Shown: piece by piece, positions 17,001-24,155 of the stretch
Numbering within the stretch: the stretch's first letter is position 1
Layout: each line of letters begins with the position of its first letter
Assembly (NCBI GenBank): GCA_902779305.1
Contig: CACZBD010000009.1
Location: 124,001 to 188,000 of the forward strand
Length of the DNA: 64,000 nucleotides
Direction of reading: 5' to 3'
Origin: an uncultured Lachnospiraceae bacterium
GTDB lineage: Bacteria; Bacillota; Clostridia; Lachnospirales; Lachnospiraceae
Position numbers and translations under genes: made by a program
The notes under the pieces: model-generated
Seen by the model: only the letters and a program-made list of their open reading frames with translations
What the model was told of the DNA's origin: nothing
The model's database searches: none

Positions 17001-18720
17001 ATCCGCTGGTCTGCTTGCCCTTCATCCATGCAGCGGTTTTGGCAGATGACAGACCGTCAATAGCGACCGGGATGGTGATCGTCTTTTTTTCGCATTCTTT
17101 TCCGTCTTTTTCAGCGACCACTTTTCCGACAAGTTCGCAGACACCGCCGGCCGTGCGCTTGAATTTGACTGTAGCTTTTCCGTTATCCAGTTCCGAAGTA
17201 GGAGGATAAACGGTATAAACAATTTCTCCGACTGTCGGCGTTTCCCATTCGATGTAACCTTCAACCCCGGCATCCGTCGTGATCGAGATTTCCATCTCTC
17301 CATTATCCGCTGCCCCGCTGATTTTGGAAGGATTCGCCGTAATCTTTTTGATCTTTTCGAGCTCTATAACAGTGACATCAAGTTCTTCCTTAGCATCCGG
17401 ATATGCAGTGCTCTCTACCGTCAATATAGCGCTTCCTGCCTTTTTAGCCGTAATATTGCCTGCCGCATCCACGGTAAAGATCTTTGTATCGCTGCTTTTA
17501 AAGGTCACATTCTGGTCAGGCGCGTCCCCATAACCGGAAGCGTATACCGCTACTTGCAGATACTTTTTTTGACCGGCAACGCATTTGATCTCCGATATAT
17601 CATCATCCGTCTCACGGTCGAAAACTATGATCTTATCGTATGAAGGTCTAAATTTCTCTATGTATACCTTTGCGGGAGGAGACATGAAATCCACGGGGCC
17701 TTCCTTCTCGATGAGGCTGCCTTCCGGGAGTTCAAATTCCGGTGTGGCATATGCAATGTAGTACCATGTATCCTCTTCCAGGGGGGCATAGGCAAACTCA
17801 TCAAATGTGGCAATGCCGCTTGCGTCAAAGTCCGCTGATTTCCAATCAGCAAAACCGGTATCTTTTTTAAAGATGTATACCCTGTCTGAATTTTGCGCCG
17901 CAGCTTCTCTCGTTACGGTAATGGAACGGTCCTCAGCCTTCGCTGCCGCCGTAGCCTCGATCTGTCCCGGTGCCGGAAGGACATTAAGCTGAAGCATGTT
18001 TGTCCCGTAAGGCTTCCCGTCTTTTGTCTCGGCATACAGATACCAGGTTCCTGCCGTAAGTTCCTGTTCTGCTTGATGAAGATCTAACTTATTAGCTTTG
18101 AGATATTCCTTTTCAAACTGATCCCCATAATATGTCTCATTAAAATATGTAGGATCCTGAAGGGTTTTAAAACCCAGATATACAGGATTCTTTTTGTCTT
18201 TTGTCCGTGATGCATAAAGATAAACATCCCCGACCTCAGCAATATCGGCCGGCTTCGTCTCGAAGGTAACGCACCCGTCCCCAAGATATCCGATATCACC
18301 CTTATAGTTATCATAAAAAAGCCCATCGCCGAGTTTCTCTTCTTCAAGTTCCCCGGCTTCCACAACTTCTTCTGAGATCTCATCTTCCGTTATCTCCTGA
18401 TCATCGGCCGTCTCTTCCGCATCTTCTGTAAACGCCTCCTGATCATCGATCGTCTCTTCGGTATCCTCTGAGACCGCATCCGGATCTTCTGTATCCTCCT
18501 CCGGTGCTGCCGTTTCTTCCTCTTCGAGAATCTGCACTTCCTCCTCGAACTCCTGCGCGGCGTCATTTCCTTCCGCGATTTCCTCAGATGCCGCATCAAC
18601 TGTCACATCCGAAACTACCGCCTGATCGCCTGCCTCCTGTGCATAGACAGGCATGGACGGTACGAAAGTACCCGCAAGCATGCAGCAAAGGAGCAACCAT
18701 GAAACCAGTTTCTTACCCAT
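14020..18720 (-). CDS. Very large secreted protein with cell-wall/choline-binding-type repeats and a bacterial Ig-like domain
   Basis: About 1566 residues. A signal peptide (MGKKLVSWLLLCCMLAGTF, cleavage after VYA) is followed by a very acidic Glu/Asp/Thr stretch (about 35-130), further Ig- or fibronectin-like segments, and a Big_2-type domain near residues 365-450 (ITAKKAGSAILTVES). From about residue 585 to the end there are many repeats of the CW_binding/glucan-binding type, rich in Gly, Tyr and Trp (WYYFDTETG, KLYYFTKDGSAASGW). No catalytic domain and no LPXTG motif are seen, so the repeats probably hold it on the wall or to a glycan. The ATG at 18720 follows GGAAGG by 6 bases, so an upstream in-frame ATG at 18750 is not used. 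Monocistronic; function is inferred as adhesin or scaffold. Confidence 0.85.
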   Translation of the reverse strand: MGKKLVSWLLLCCMLAGTFVPSMPVYAQEAGDQAVVSDVTVDAASEEIAEGNDAAQEFEEEVQILEEEETAAPEEDTEDPDAVSEDTEETIDDQEAFTEDAEETADDQEITEDEISEEVVEAGELEEEKLGDGLFYDNYKGDIGYLGDGCVTFETKPADIAEVGDVYLYASRTKDKKNPVYLGFKTLQDPTYFNETYYGDQFEKEYLKANKLDLHQAEQELTAGTWYLYAETKDGKPYGTNMLQLNVLPAPGQIEATAAAKAEDRSITVTREAAAQNSDRVYIFKKDTGFADWKSADFDASGIATFDEFAYAPLEEDTWYYIAYATPEFELPEGSLIEKEGPVDFMSPPAKVYIEKFRPSYDKIIVFDRETDDDISEIKCVAGQKKYLQVAVYASGYGDAPDQNVTFKSSDTKIFTVDAAGNITAKKAGSAILTVESTAYPDAKEELDVTVIELEKIKKITANPSKISGAADNGEMEISITTDAGVEGYIEWETPTVGEIVYTVYPPTSELDNGKATVKFKRTAGGVCELVGKVVAEKDGKECEKKTITIPVAIDGLSSAKTAAWMKGKQTSGWVAADGLKIRETGKKALALAREGAIVYYFDAATNQPAKGLWIIDKKYRYFDDNGLLVVGDEIPFKEIDDMAINSAGDVLTGWVDKGTDKYYYDPYQVKDSWVYDKAGKGYRFVDKNGKALSGAGLIKFNSESTNYSGRSFVFNENFVRQSGWVYLDAAGKITTKSKAVKFVYADPDTGIVKDGEFFRVGKKRYCASNDCSVRTGFFWDIYYYYADENGVIVENKFVTIDNVTYYAGEDGYIVEKTVSVPVFVCYDGKLCLQKGTSLCLEEDVKQASGLKLEDGSPVYYKSVSKKPSDGVLFYSDDQGKNKVKNAWLYDDEITNQIYYVNGSGKVVTGIVKIGVVSYYFDPETAKLSKYSEPTLVEYKEKKYWIEENGKVANDHVTLEVSGGHIVALVKKDGQPEPEGIYSYEGRKYPIGGNGVIINEQLASIKGKWYVINSDTDGWSTIVTRAADGFAEISGYTFWVCKDGSIKMGLVKDKSGKLYYCGASGIIYDGLVNIGGKLYYFTKDGSAASGWVYCKGDTDGYNYVYDSYSGVLYYYGPFTFYFDPKTHVAATGWKTMNAPALNSYGKLMLDASGRPIESGSKKKIYFVETEDWAPAGALAGYYPDYPDLTVGGKTYRFRMDGSPVTDRAVAEDADGTGFDILTTKDGSFAKGRTKVGNDWYYFDTETGIKETNVFRLSGGKWYHYGYDGRMNMNDDFAGVSTEYKTDGSIVRFMDTGGRTVKNMKISCDGYKDDYLIGPKGLPLTGFQPYAQQDDDGNWTAYFYCDSDGSTTADDSVNLYDFSLVPSGKKIYVVFSEDSMVYANASDKKEVYFCGGTYPSVNYARLGTADRDRLKRYEQYSTINDKVFDMCMKADGTLASNEVIDGKPVNTYGIFTEDLSPFYRTGSNWHHLNLRPGTTEEYVESYEDDKKIVAVISIDQNGNLKPVCRKDTGAKLNGLFLFFDEYPIYMKNGLPATGWQKAAISGTSYNLYFDPDCAIAIVLPGYG

Positions 18721-18864
18721 ATTCTTCCTTCCTTTCCATAAGAATTTCATTCTGCCGTGCCGGTTATGCTAAAAGGACACTTCCGCAGAGTTTCATTCAT
18801 TATAGTCGGTTCATTCCCCTGCCACTACCTACGAAAGGCTAAAGTTTGTAAATAAACTGAAAAT

Positions 18865-18902
18865 GAGTTCCGGGGCTCATGTAAAAGCCATAGCCGGAAC
18901 TC
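18865..18902 (-). terminator. Hairpin downstream of the nuclease remnant
   Basis: GAGTTCCGG (18865-18873) pairs with CCGGAACTC (18894-18902). The minus-strand tract after it is ATTTTCAGTTTATTT. It may be the leftover terminator of the degraded nuclease gene. Confidence 0.5.
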
Positions 18903-18932
18903 ATTAATCTGCAGTGTTTCTTAACTGTCTAT

Positions 18933-19193
18933 CTACGGAAGTCTATTTTTACAGATCGCATCCCATTCTTCCTGCGTTACTCCCAATTGCATCATTGCCA
19001 CTTTCGGATCCAACAGATTCTGCCGGACCAGAGATACGAGCATTTCTTCCCTTCCATAAATGCGTTCTTCTTCACGGATCAGCACTTCCCGCCTCTCAAA
19101 TGTCATGTCGATCGTCATGGCTTTTAATACCTCCGCTCGTCTTTGCTTCAAAAAGTCCGCCAGAATATCATGCTCGATACAGTGGATAAGCAT
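18933..19193 (-). pseudogene. C-terminal remnant of a PD-(D/E)XK (Rpn-family) nuclease/'transposase'
   Basis: An open frame of 86 residues with no ribosome site before its first ATG. The start HCIEHDILADFLKQRRAEVL is the typical segment that follows the nuclease core in Rpn/PDDEXK_2 family proteins of gut Clostridia, and the end (LGVTQEEWDAI) is their usual C-terminal helix. The catalytic PD-(D/E)XK core, normally about 200 residues upstream, is missing; the next 100 bases upstream have no matching frame. I read it as a 5'-truncated relic, probably untranslated. It lies between the surface-protein gene and rpsR. Confidence 0.75.
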
Positions 19194-19290
19194 AGATTCT
19201 TAAAAATACGCTGACAGAAATGTCGATCATTTGATTTATATGTGACCGTGCACGGAATCATCCATGCACAATGTGTGAAAAGGGGGCAGC

Positions 19291-19317
19291 AAAAAGGCTC
19301 CCGGTTTCCCGGGAGCC
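19291..19317 (-). terminator. Rho-independent terminator of the rpsF-ssb-rpsR operon
   Basis: On the minus strand, GGCTCCCGG and CCGGGAGCC form a 9-base stem with loop GAAA, followed by TTTTT. It lies about 23 bases after the rpsR stop. Confidence 0.92.
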
Positions 19318-19340
19318 CCATTTTCTGATCTTGCAAAGGA

Positions 19341-19616
19341 TCAATCCTGTACGTAAGGCATGATCGCAACGTGTCTTGCTCTCTTCACAGCAACCGTCAG
19401 CGCTCTCTGGTGCTTTGCGCAGTTGCCCGTGATCCTTCTCGGTAAGATCTTACCTCTTTCGGACACGTACTTCTTCAAGGTATTTGCATCCTTGTAATCG
19501 ATCTCTTTTTCCTTACCGCAGAACACGCAGACTTTCTTTCTTCTGCGGATCCCGCCTCTTCTTCTCATCGGAGAATCGCTTCTCTCGCCATCACCCTGGG
19601 GTTTATTATATGCCAT
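19341..19616 (-). CDS. rpsR: 30S ribosomal protein S18
   Basis: A 91-residue S18 with the conserved core [34 protein letters not shown] and HVAIMPYV. Two Cys in the C-x2-C motif plus a later Cys and His suggest the zinc-binding (C+) form. The ATG at 19616 has AGGAGG 7 bases upstream, so the extra eight N-terminal codons to 19640 are not used. Last gene of rpsF-ssb-rpsR. S18 partners S6 on the ribosome. Confidence 0.96.
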   Translation of the reverse strand: MAYNKPQGDGERSDSPMRRRGGIRRRKKVCVFCGKEKEIDYKDANTLKKYVSERGKILPRRITGNCAKHQRALTVAVKRARHVAIMPYVQD

Positions 19617-19654
19617 TTCCATACCTCCTAACTCAATCAATCCGAATCCGGGTC

Positions 19655-20110
19655 TCAGCCGAACGGTAATTCCTCTTCGATCCCGTCAGGGATGTTCATG
19701 AAACCGTCACCGGGCTCAGCCTTCTGCTGCTCGTCCTGTCTCTCAACAGGTGCAAACGCTGCATCGTTTCCGGATGCATTCTTGCTCTCGGCAAATTCCT
19801 GCTCTTCCACCACAACATCCGTCGTATAGACCTTCTGACCGTCCTTGTTGGTATAACTTCCGGTCTGAATGCGCCCTGTGAGCGCGATCTTGGTACCCTT
19901 TTTCAGATATTTCTCCGCAAACTCACCGTTTCTGCCGAATGCCACACAGTTGATAAAATCGGCGGTCTGCTCGTCACCGTTATTGTTGTTTCTTCTGCCT
20001 CTTCTGTCCACCGCAAGTGTGTATCTTGCGATCGCCATGCTGTTTTCTCCCGAAGAATATCTGACATCGGGATCTCTTGTTAAACGACCCATTAAAATGA
20101 CTTTGTTCAT
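19655..20110 (-). CDS. ssb: Single-stranded DNA-binding protein
   Basis: A 151-residue SSB. The OB fold begins [19 protein letters not shown] and includes [22 protein letters not shown] flexible linker is followed by the C-terminal tip [10 protein letters not shown], which fits the acidic tip ending in hydrophobic residues that SSB uses to bind replication and repair partners, although a terminal Gly is unusual (many end in PF). It lies between rpsF and rpsR, as in most Firmicutes. Confidence 0.96.
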   Translation of the reverse strand: MNKVILMGRLTRDPDVRYSSGENSMAIARYTLAVDRRGRRNNNNGDEQTADFINCVAFGRNGEFAEKYLKKGTKIALTGRIQTGSYTNKDGQKVYTTDVVVEEQEFAESKNASGNDAAFAPVERQDEQQKAEPGDGFMNIPDGIEEELPFG

Positions 20111-20127
20111 AGTTTACTCACTTTCTA

Positions 20128-20415
20128 TCAGGCGTCCTGCTTAACAACCAAAAATCTCATGACGTTTTCCATAATGCGGATCCTGTTTTCGATCTCGCGG
20201 GGCGCTTCCGTAGGCGCATCGAACTGAACGAAGTAGTAAAAGCCTTCTTTCATTTTCTGCACCTCGTACGCGAGTTTCTTTCTGCCCCACTCGTCGACGT
20301 TCGTGACCGTGCCGCCGAACCGGGTGATGTAACCCTGGATCTTTTCGAGCAGGCCCGCTCTCTCTTCGTCTTCGATCTTAGCATTAAGAACAACGCACAA
20401 TTCGTATTTGTTCAT
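20128..20415 (-). CDS. rpsF: 30S ribosomal protein S6
   Basis: A 95-residue S6. The signature MNKYELCVVLNAKI and the later DEWGRKKLAYEVQKMKEGFY are intact. The start is fixed by AAAGGAGG 6 bases before the ATG at 20415; an open frame reaching 20502 runs through the leader hairpins and is not used. First gene of the operon with ssb and rpsR, with a leader of about 140 bases. Confidence 0.96.
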   Translation of the reverse strand: MNKYELCVVLNAKIEDEERAGLLEKIQGYITRFGGTVTNVDEWGRKKLAYEVQKMKEGFYYFVQFDAPTEAPREIENRIRIMENVMRFLVVKQDA

Positions 20416-20433
20416 GCTGTACCTCCTTTTGGT

Positions 20434-20459
20434 CTTTCGGCCCCGGCTCGTACCGGAGC
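20434..20459 (-). promoter_or_regulatory. Candidate S6:S18 autoregulatory leader element
   Basis: On the minus strand, CTCCGG pairs with CCGGGG around loop TACGAG, followed by CCGAAAG and then the rpsF ribosome site. A CCG-bearing stem in this position is the known binding site of the S6:S18 complex in many bacteria. The match is by eye only. Confidence 0.4.
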
Positions 20460-20466
20460 AAGGCTT

Positions 20467-20543
20467 GTCATATACCGAAGGTGTATGACCTCTATCATGC
20501 ATCGAAGATGCACGACTCTTGTCATATACCGAAGGTGTATGAC
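20467..20543 (-). repeat. Three tandem 23-base hairpins in the rpsF leader
   Basis: Copies at 20467-20489 and 20521-20543 are identical: GTCATATACC, GAA, GGTGTATGAC, a 10-pair stem with one G-T pair. The middle copy at 20494-20516 has the same architecture with changed and largely compensating bases (TCATGCATC, GAA, GATGCACGA). All lie between the promoter and rpsF, so all three are transcribed. Confidence 0.8.
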
Positions 20544-20564
20544 TTTAGTGTATCACGAATAAAA

Positions 20565-20593
20565 ATGATACCACATTCAAAACGGTAATTCAA
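20565..20593 (-). promoter_or_regulatory. Sigma-A promoter of rpsF-ssb-rpsR
   Basis: On the minus strand, TTGAAT (20593-20588), a 17-base spacer and TATCAT (20570-20565). The predicted start near 20558 puts the three hairpins and the S6:S18-type stem in the leader. Confidence 0.78.
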
Positions 20594-20600
20594 GGACTTT

Positions 20601-21362
20601 TTACAGGGAGATCCCCTGTTTTTTTGCCAGTTCCGTGAAGACCTCTCCGATCTTTTCCTGGATCAGGAGCATATCTCCTTTTGTGCGGACGGAAAGCGCG
20701 TCCCTGTTGATGATCACCAGATATTTTCCGGAGAAGTAATTGATATAGGAAGCGGCGGGATAAACCGTTAAGGACGTCCCGCCGATGATCAGCATATCGG
20801 CCCTTGCGATCGCATCGACCGACATCGATACCGCCTCATCGGGAAGGCCTTCTTCATATAAGGTAATGTCCGGCCTGATCATGCCGCCGCATTCGCAGTG
20901 GGGGATCGCTTCTTTGGATTCGAAAATGTAATCCTCCGGGAAGGTTTTTCCGCATTTTAAACAGTAATTGCGGAGCGCGCTTCCGTGGATCTCATAGACC
21001 TTTTTACTGCCGGCCTTCTGGTGCAGTCCGTCAATGTTCTGCGTGACCACCGCATCCAGTTTTCCTGTCTTTTCAAGCGCCGCAAGATATTTATGCGCAT
21101 TGTTCGGTTCTATCTTTCTCGTATCCATCTTCTGTCTGTGGAACTCAAAATAGACTTCCGGTTCGTTCATCAGACAGCTGTGGCTTAACAGATATTCCGG
21201 ACGGTATTTGTCAAACCGCACGTCATGCTGGTTGTAAAGTCCGTCCTTGCTCCGGAAATCCGGCACACCGCTTTCCGTGGAAACGCCTGCGCCGCCGAAA
21301 AATACGATCCGTTTCGAATCTTCCACCCATTGATACAGTTTTTCGAGTTTTTCTGCGTCCAT
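20601..21362 (-). CDS. cobB: NAD-dependent protein deacylase, Sir2 family
   Basis: A 253-residue sirtuin that removes acetyl or longer acyl groups from lysines using NAD. The NAD site GGAGVSTESGVPDFRS is at residues 23-38, VVTQNIDGLHQKAG at 105-118, and the catalytic His126 in EIHGS. Zinc ligands are Cys134, Cys137, Cys156 and Cys158. An AAGGGGAAGG ribosome site precedes the ATG. It is the last gene of a run with MaoC, ACP and the AAC(3)-DUF4910 fusion (27-base gap to MaoC). That context may point to acyl groups made nearby, but this is inference. Confidence 0.93.
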   Translation of the reverse strand: MDAEKLEKLYQWVEDSKRIVFFGGAGVSTESGVPDFRSKDGLYNQHDVRFDKYRPEYLLSHSCLMNEPEVYFEFHRQKMDTRKIEPNNAHKYLAALEKTGKLDAVVTQNIDGLHQKAGSKKVYEIHGSALRNYCLKCGKTFPEDYIFESKEAIPHCECGGMIRPDITLYEEGLPDEAVSMSVDAIARADMLIIGGTSLTVYPAASYINYFSGKYLVIINRDALSVRTKGDMLLIQEKIGEVFTELAKKQGISL

Positions 21363-21389
21363 AACACCTTCCCCTTTCTTACACCCGCT

Positions 21390-21806
21390 TTATACTTCTA
21401 CGCCGATCTGCATTTCTCCTTTTGCGACTTTGACACCGTCCTGATTGGTCATCACAAACTTGACCTGTATGATTTTTACGGCATCGCTTTTATCTGAAAC
21501 CGTTCCGCAGATCTGAAGCGTATCGCCGATATAGACCGGCTTGCGCAGCTTGATCTCGACCGAATGGATCAGGCTGTGCTCTCCCGGCAGGTACATGCCG
21601 GCCAGCGTAGACAAAAAAGAAGCACTCAGCATCCCGAAAACAACACGGGAAGGATGCCCCTTTCTGGCAGCATACGCATCATCCGCATGCAGGGGATTGA
21701 GGTCCCCCGTGATCTTACGGAACTGATCCTGCATGTCCTGTGTGATCGTGACCAAAAACTGCTCTTCCTGTCCGATCCGGATCTCTTCATAAGTATAGTG
21801 ATTCAT
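21390..21806 (-). CDS. MaoC-like (R)-specific enoyl hydratase
   Basis: A 138-residue hot-dog-fold protein. The hydratase-2 catalytic motif is intact as D35-LNPL-H40 in ITGDLNPLHADDAYA, and the HPSRVVFGML segment is typical of MaoC dehydratases. Such enzymes hydrate trans-2-enoyl-CoA or -ACP to the (R)-3-hydroxyacyl form. Its ATG overlaps the stop of the acyl carrier protein gene by four bases (ATGA), so the two are translationally coupled, which suggests an ACP-bound substrate. Substrate and product fate are not known. Confidence 0.88.
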   Translation of the reverse strand: MNHYTYEEIRIGQEEQFLVTITQDMQDQFRKITGDLNPLHADDAYAARKGHPSRVVFGMLSASFLSTLAGMYLPGEHSLIHSVEIKLRKPVYIGDTLQICGTVSDKSDAVKIIQVKFVMTNQDGVKVAKGEMQIGVEV

Positions 21807-22051
21807 GCCTTGTCCATCTTCCTCTTGATCAGATCGATCATTTCGCCGACATTCTCAAGCTTGTTCACTTCCTTGATGTCGAACTTCATCGAGAACTCTT
21901 TCTCCATGGAAACGATCAGGGAAATATGCTCGAGGGAATCCCAGTCCTCGATCTCATCCGAATTGGTCTTGTCGCTGATGATGAGTTCCTCATCATCAAA
22001 AACATCCCTGAAGATCTCCTGCACTTTTTGGAATATCTCTTCTCTGCTCAT
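21803..22051 (-). CDS. Acyl carrier protein (dedicated, not the fatty-acid-synthesis AcpP)
   Basis: An 82-residue ACP. The phosphopantetheine attachment Ser39 is in DWDSLEHISLI. The body is helical and acidic, with an unusually basic end (LIKRKMDKA). It is not near fab genes, so it is likely a specialised carrier for the products of the neighbouring MaoC protein. It overlaps the MaoC gene by four bases and follows the AAC(3)-DUF4910 gene by 18 bases. Similar ACPs serve in polysaccharide or secondary-metabolite clusters. Confidence 0.92.
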   Translation of the reverse strand: MSREEIFQKVQEIFRDVFDDEELIISDKTNSDEIEDWDSLEHISLIVSMEKEFSMKFDIKEVNKLENVGEMIDLIKRKMDKA

Positions 22052-22069
22052 CTGAATGGATCCACCTTT

Positions 22070-24145
22070 TTATTCCGTTTCAACCTGCACCAGCAGGCCT
22101 GCGTTTTTCAGTTTGTCAAGGACCGGGATGATCTCCCTGACAGGCTTTTCGATCAGTTCCGACAGCCTGATCAGATCGTTGCTTCCGTCCGCGTAAGCGC
22201 AGACATCCTTGATGATCAGGGTCTCCTGATAGGTTTCTTTCGAACTCATCGTGGGAACCAGACCGTATTTTCCAAGCTTTGGCTCACCGATCGTCGTGAT
22301 CCTCAAGGTCTCGTTGTGCTCGAGCGCTTCGATGCACTGGACCATGACATCATAACTGCCTGCAAGGCCGTCCGGCGAAATGATATCCAGATTATCCGCG
22401 CTGGTATGGTATTCCGGATACACATGATATTTGGACCGGCAGAAGCAGACCATCGGAAGATCCGCACCGGGCGCCTGATACTGCCGCTCATCGGAACCCC
22501 TGGCCAGATAGGAATAATCCTTGTAATCCGGCGCATGATGCTTAAGGACCGCCTGCAGCACCCTGTCGGCAAGCGTATCCGCATATTTGCTGTGCACCAG
22601 GGAATAGGTCCGGTCATCTCCGACACAGGTTAAGTTGAACGCGGCGATCACGTTCTTCTGAAGCGCCTCAAGGTTTTTGCTCATATAGGCGAGCGCGCCG
22701 ATCGTCTCCGGCGCAAGGACCAGACGGTATGTATACTTGCGCTTTTGCATCGCCTGAATGTATTTTGCAAGCTGCACAAGAAGCGCTGGCCCGGAACATT
22801 CGTTGTTAGCCATCGAGGGATGGCAGATATAGCTGGATAAGAAGATCTCTTCTTCCGTTTCCCCGGGAATGATCAGCTCTCCGTAAGTTAAGCTGCCGTC
22901 CGTAAGCGTTGAACGGATCAGCGCATGATAAGTTCCGTCAGGCAAAGCATCCCGCATATTCTGCGTCATGCAGAATCCCCAGCGTTCCTTATAATAGGAG
23001 GTCACATAGGGGATCAGATCCGGCTGGTCCTTCAGGGAATACAGATGTTCCTCGAGTTCTTCCCTGGAAAGATCCGTATCAACCGGCGTCGAATAGCCGA
23101 GAAGATGGAGGTTGTTGTCCGCCATGTCCACGACCTTTGCTCCGTCGGGCCCTGTCAGATAAGCTTCCGTGACATTCCATTCCTTCGGGATCGTCCAGTC
23201 GAAGACTTCCGTTCCGCTCGGGACATCAAACAGCTGCATTTCGGGGATCCTTTTACGGATCAGCGCAAAGGATTCCCTCACGCCGTTCCCCGTAATGCTT
23301 CTGCAGATCGGAAACAGTTCCCTGCAGAGTGCAAACATTTCCCGTCCTTCTTCAGGATAGCGGGTATTGTCCTGCCCGATATAGGTGCAGAGTTTTCTGG
23401 AACGGTTATGCAAAATGTCCTCTGCAATGATCGGAAACGCGCCCTGCAATTCGATCAGTTTGTATTCCAACCCGTTAATGAAAAACCGCTGCATGACGCC
23501 CTGTTCTTCGAATTCGGGCTCATAGGCGTAAATGACATTTTCAACATCAAGGTCAAGATCCCTGACGTTCATCGCATATTTCGCCTTTCTCGTCACATGA
23601 TCTTCACCCGTGTAGTCCGCACTGAATTCCTTCAGATACCGGTAAGGCACCGGTCCCACCGTTTCCTCCACATAGTGGACGAACACGAACGAATGCTGCA
23701 GATCCTTGTCGATGAAAAGATTCCTGAAACCGTTGTTCACCATATAGGCGAACGGGGAATCCTTGCCGAAAGAGCTGTAGTTATCCATCGCGCACATCTC
23801 TTCCTGCCCTTTTCCCCAGACAGCAAAGGAATAGATCGGATGTTTCGTTCTCTTAAAATCATCCCGTTTTAAAGCCAGTTTTCCCAAAGATCCCGTTTTC
23901 CCGGGCGTCTTGTAATGATCGTAAGCCTCGCCTTTACAGAATCCCCAGTTAAAAGTCGGAAAGACCAGTGTCCCTTCGGGACCGATGATCCGGATCATGG
24001 AATCGATCAGGATCTGCAGATCGGTCTCATCCCCGTTTTGGATCAGATCGTACAGAAGCTGTTTCACGTCCGAAGTCACATATACGCGGTCGCCTTCCTT
24101 CAAACGAAGGTGGGACGCCAAGTCTTTCAGTGGAATATAACTCAT
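22070..24145 (-). CDS. Fusion: AAC(3)-family N-acyltransferase plus DUF4910 aminopeptidase-like domain and winged helix
   Basis: A 691-residue protein with no signal peptide. Residues 1-265 match the aminoglycoside 3-N-acetyltransferase fold: EGTLVFPTFNWG (57-68), RTKHPIYSFAVWG (99-111, His102) and VHYVEE (156-161), the places of the substrate and CoA site. From about residue 270 follows a DUF2172/DUF4910 (M28-like) peptidase: YICHPSMANNECSG near 440, SDERQY near 550 and HTSADN near 578, with the putative metal residues kept. The last 65 residues look like the winged helix often found in this family. Known AAC(3) homologues of this kind act on amino sugars or other amines, not only drugs. An AGAGG ribosome site precedes the ATG. 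It is in an operon with ACP, MaoC and Sir2. Confidence 0.85.
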   Translation of the reverse strand: MSYIPLKDLASHLRLKEGDRVYVTSDVKQLLYDLIQNGDETDLQILIDSMIRIIGPEGTLVFPTFNWGFCKGEAYDHYKTPGKTGSLGKLALKRDDFKRTKHPIYSFAVWGKGQEEMCAMDNYSSFGKDSPFAYMVNNGFRNLFIDKDLQHSFVFVHYVEETVGPVPYRYLKEFSADYTGEDHVTRKAKYAMNVRDLDLDVENVIYAYEPEFEEQGVMQRFFINGLEYKLIELQGAFPIIAEDILHNRSRKLCTYIGQDNTRYPEEGREMFALCRELFPICRSITGNGVRESFALIRKRIPEMQLFDVPSGTEVFDWTIPKEWNVTEAYLTGPDGAKVVDMADNNLHLLGYSTPVDTDLSREELEEHLYSLKDQPDLIPYVTSYYKERWGFCMTQNMRDALPDGTYHALIRSTLTDGSLTYGELIIPGETEEEIFLSSYICHPSMANNECSGPALLVQLAKYIQAMQKRKYTYRLVLAPETIGALAYMSKNLEALQKNVIAAFNLTCVGDDRTYSLVHSKYADTLADRVLQAVLKHHAPDYKDYSYLARGSDERQYQAPGADLPMVCFCRSKYHVYPEYHTSADNLDIISPDGLAGSYDVMVQCIEALEHNETLRITTIGEPKLGKYGLVPTMSSKETYQETLIIKDVCAYADGSNDLIRLSELIEKPVREIIPVLDKLKNAGLLVQVETE

Positions 24146-24155
24146 TTTCCGTCCT

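Noticed and set aside
20467-20543. Possible short CRISPR-like array
   Set aside because: Only three units, spacers of 4-5 bases, palindromic repeats and no cas genes. They are tandem hairpins in the rpsF leader.
20594-20634. Plus-strand terminator-like ACAGGG/CCCTGT hairpin followed by T
   Set aside because: It lies in the coding end of the Sir2 gene and no plus-strand transcript is expected there.
22070-24145. Aminoglycoside resistance gene
   Set aside because: AAC(3)-family domains occur widely in amino-sugar pathways; the fusion to DUF4910 and the operon with ACP and MaoC do not suggest drug resistance.
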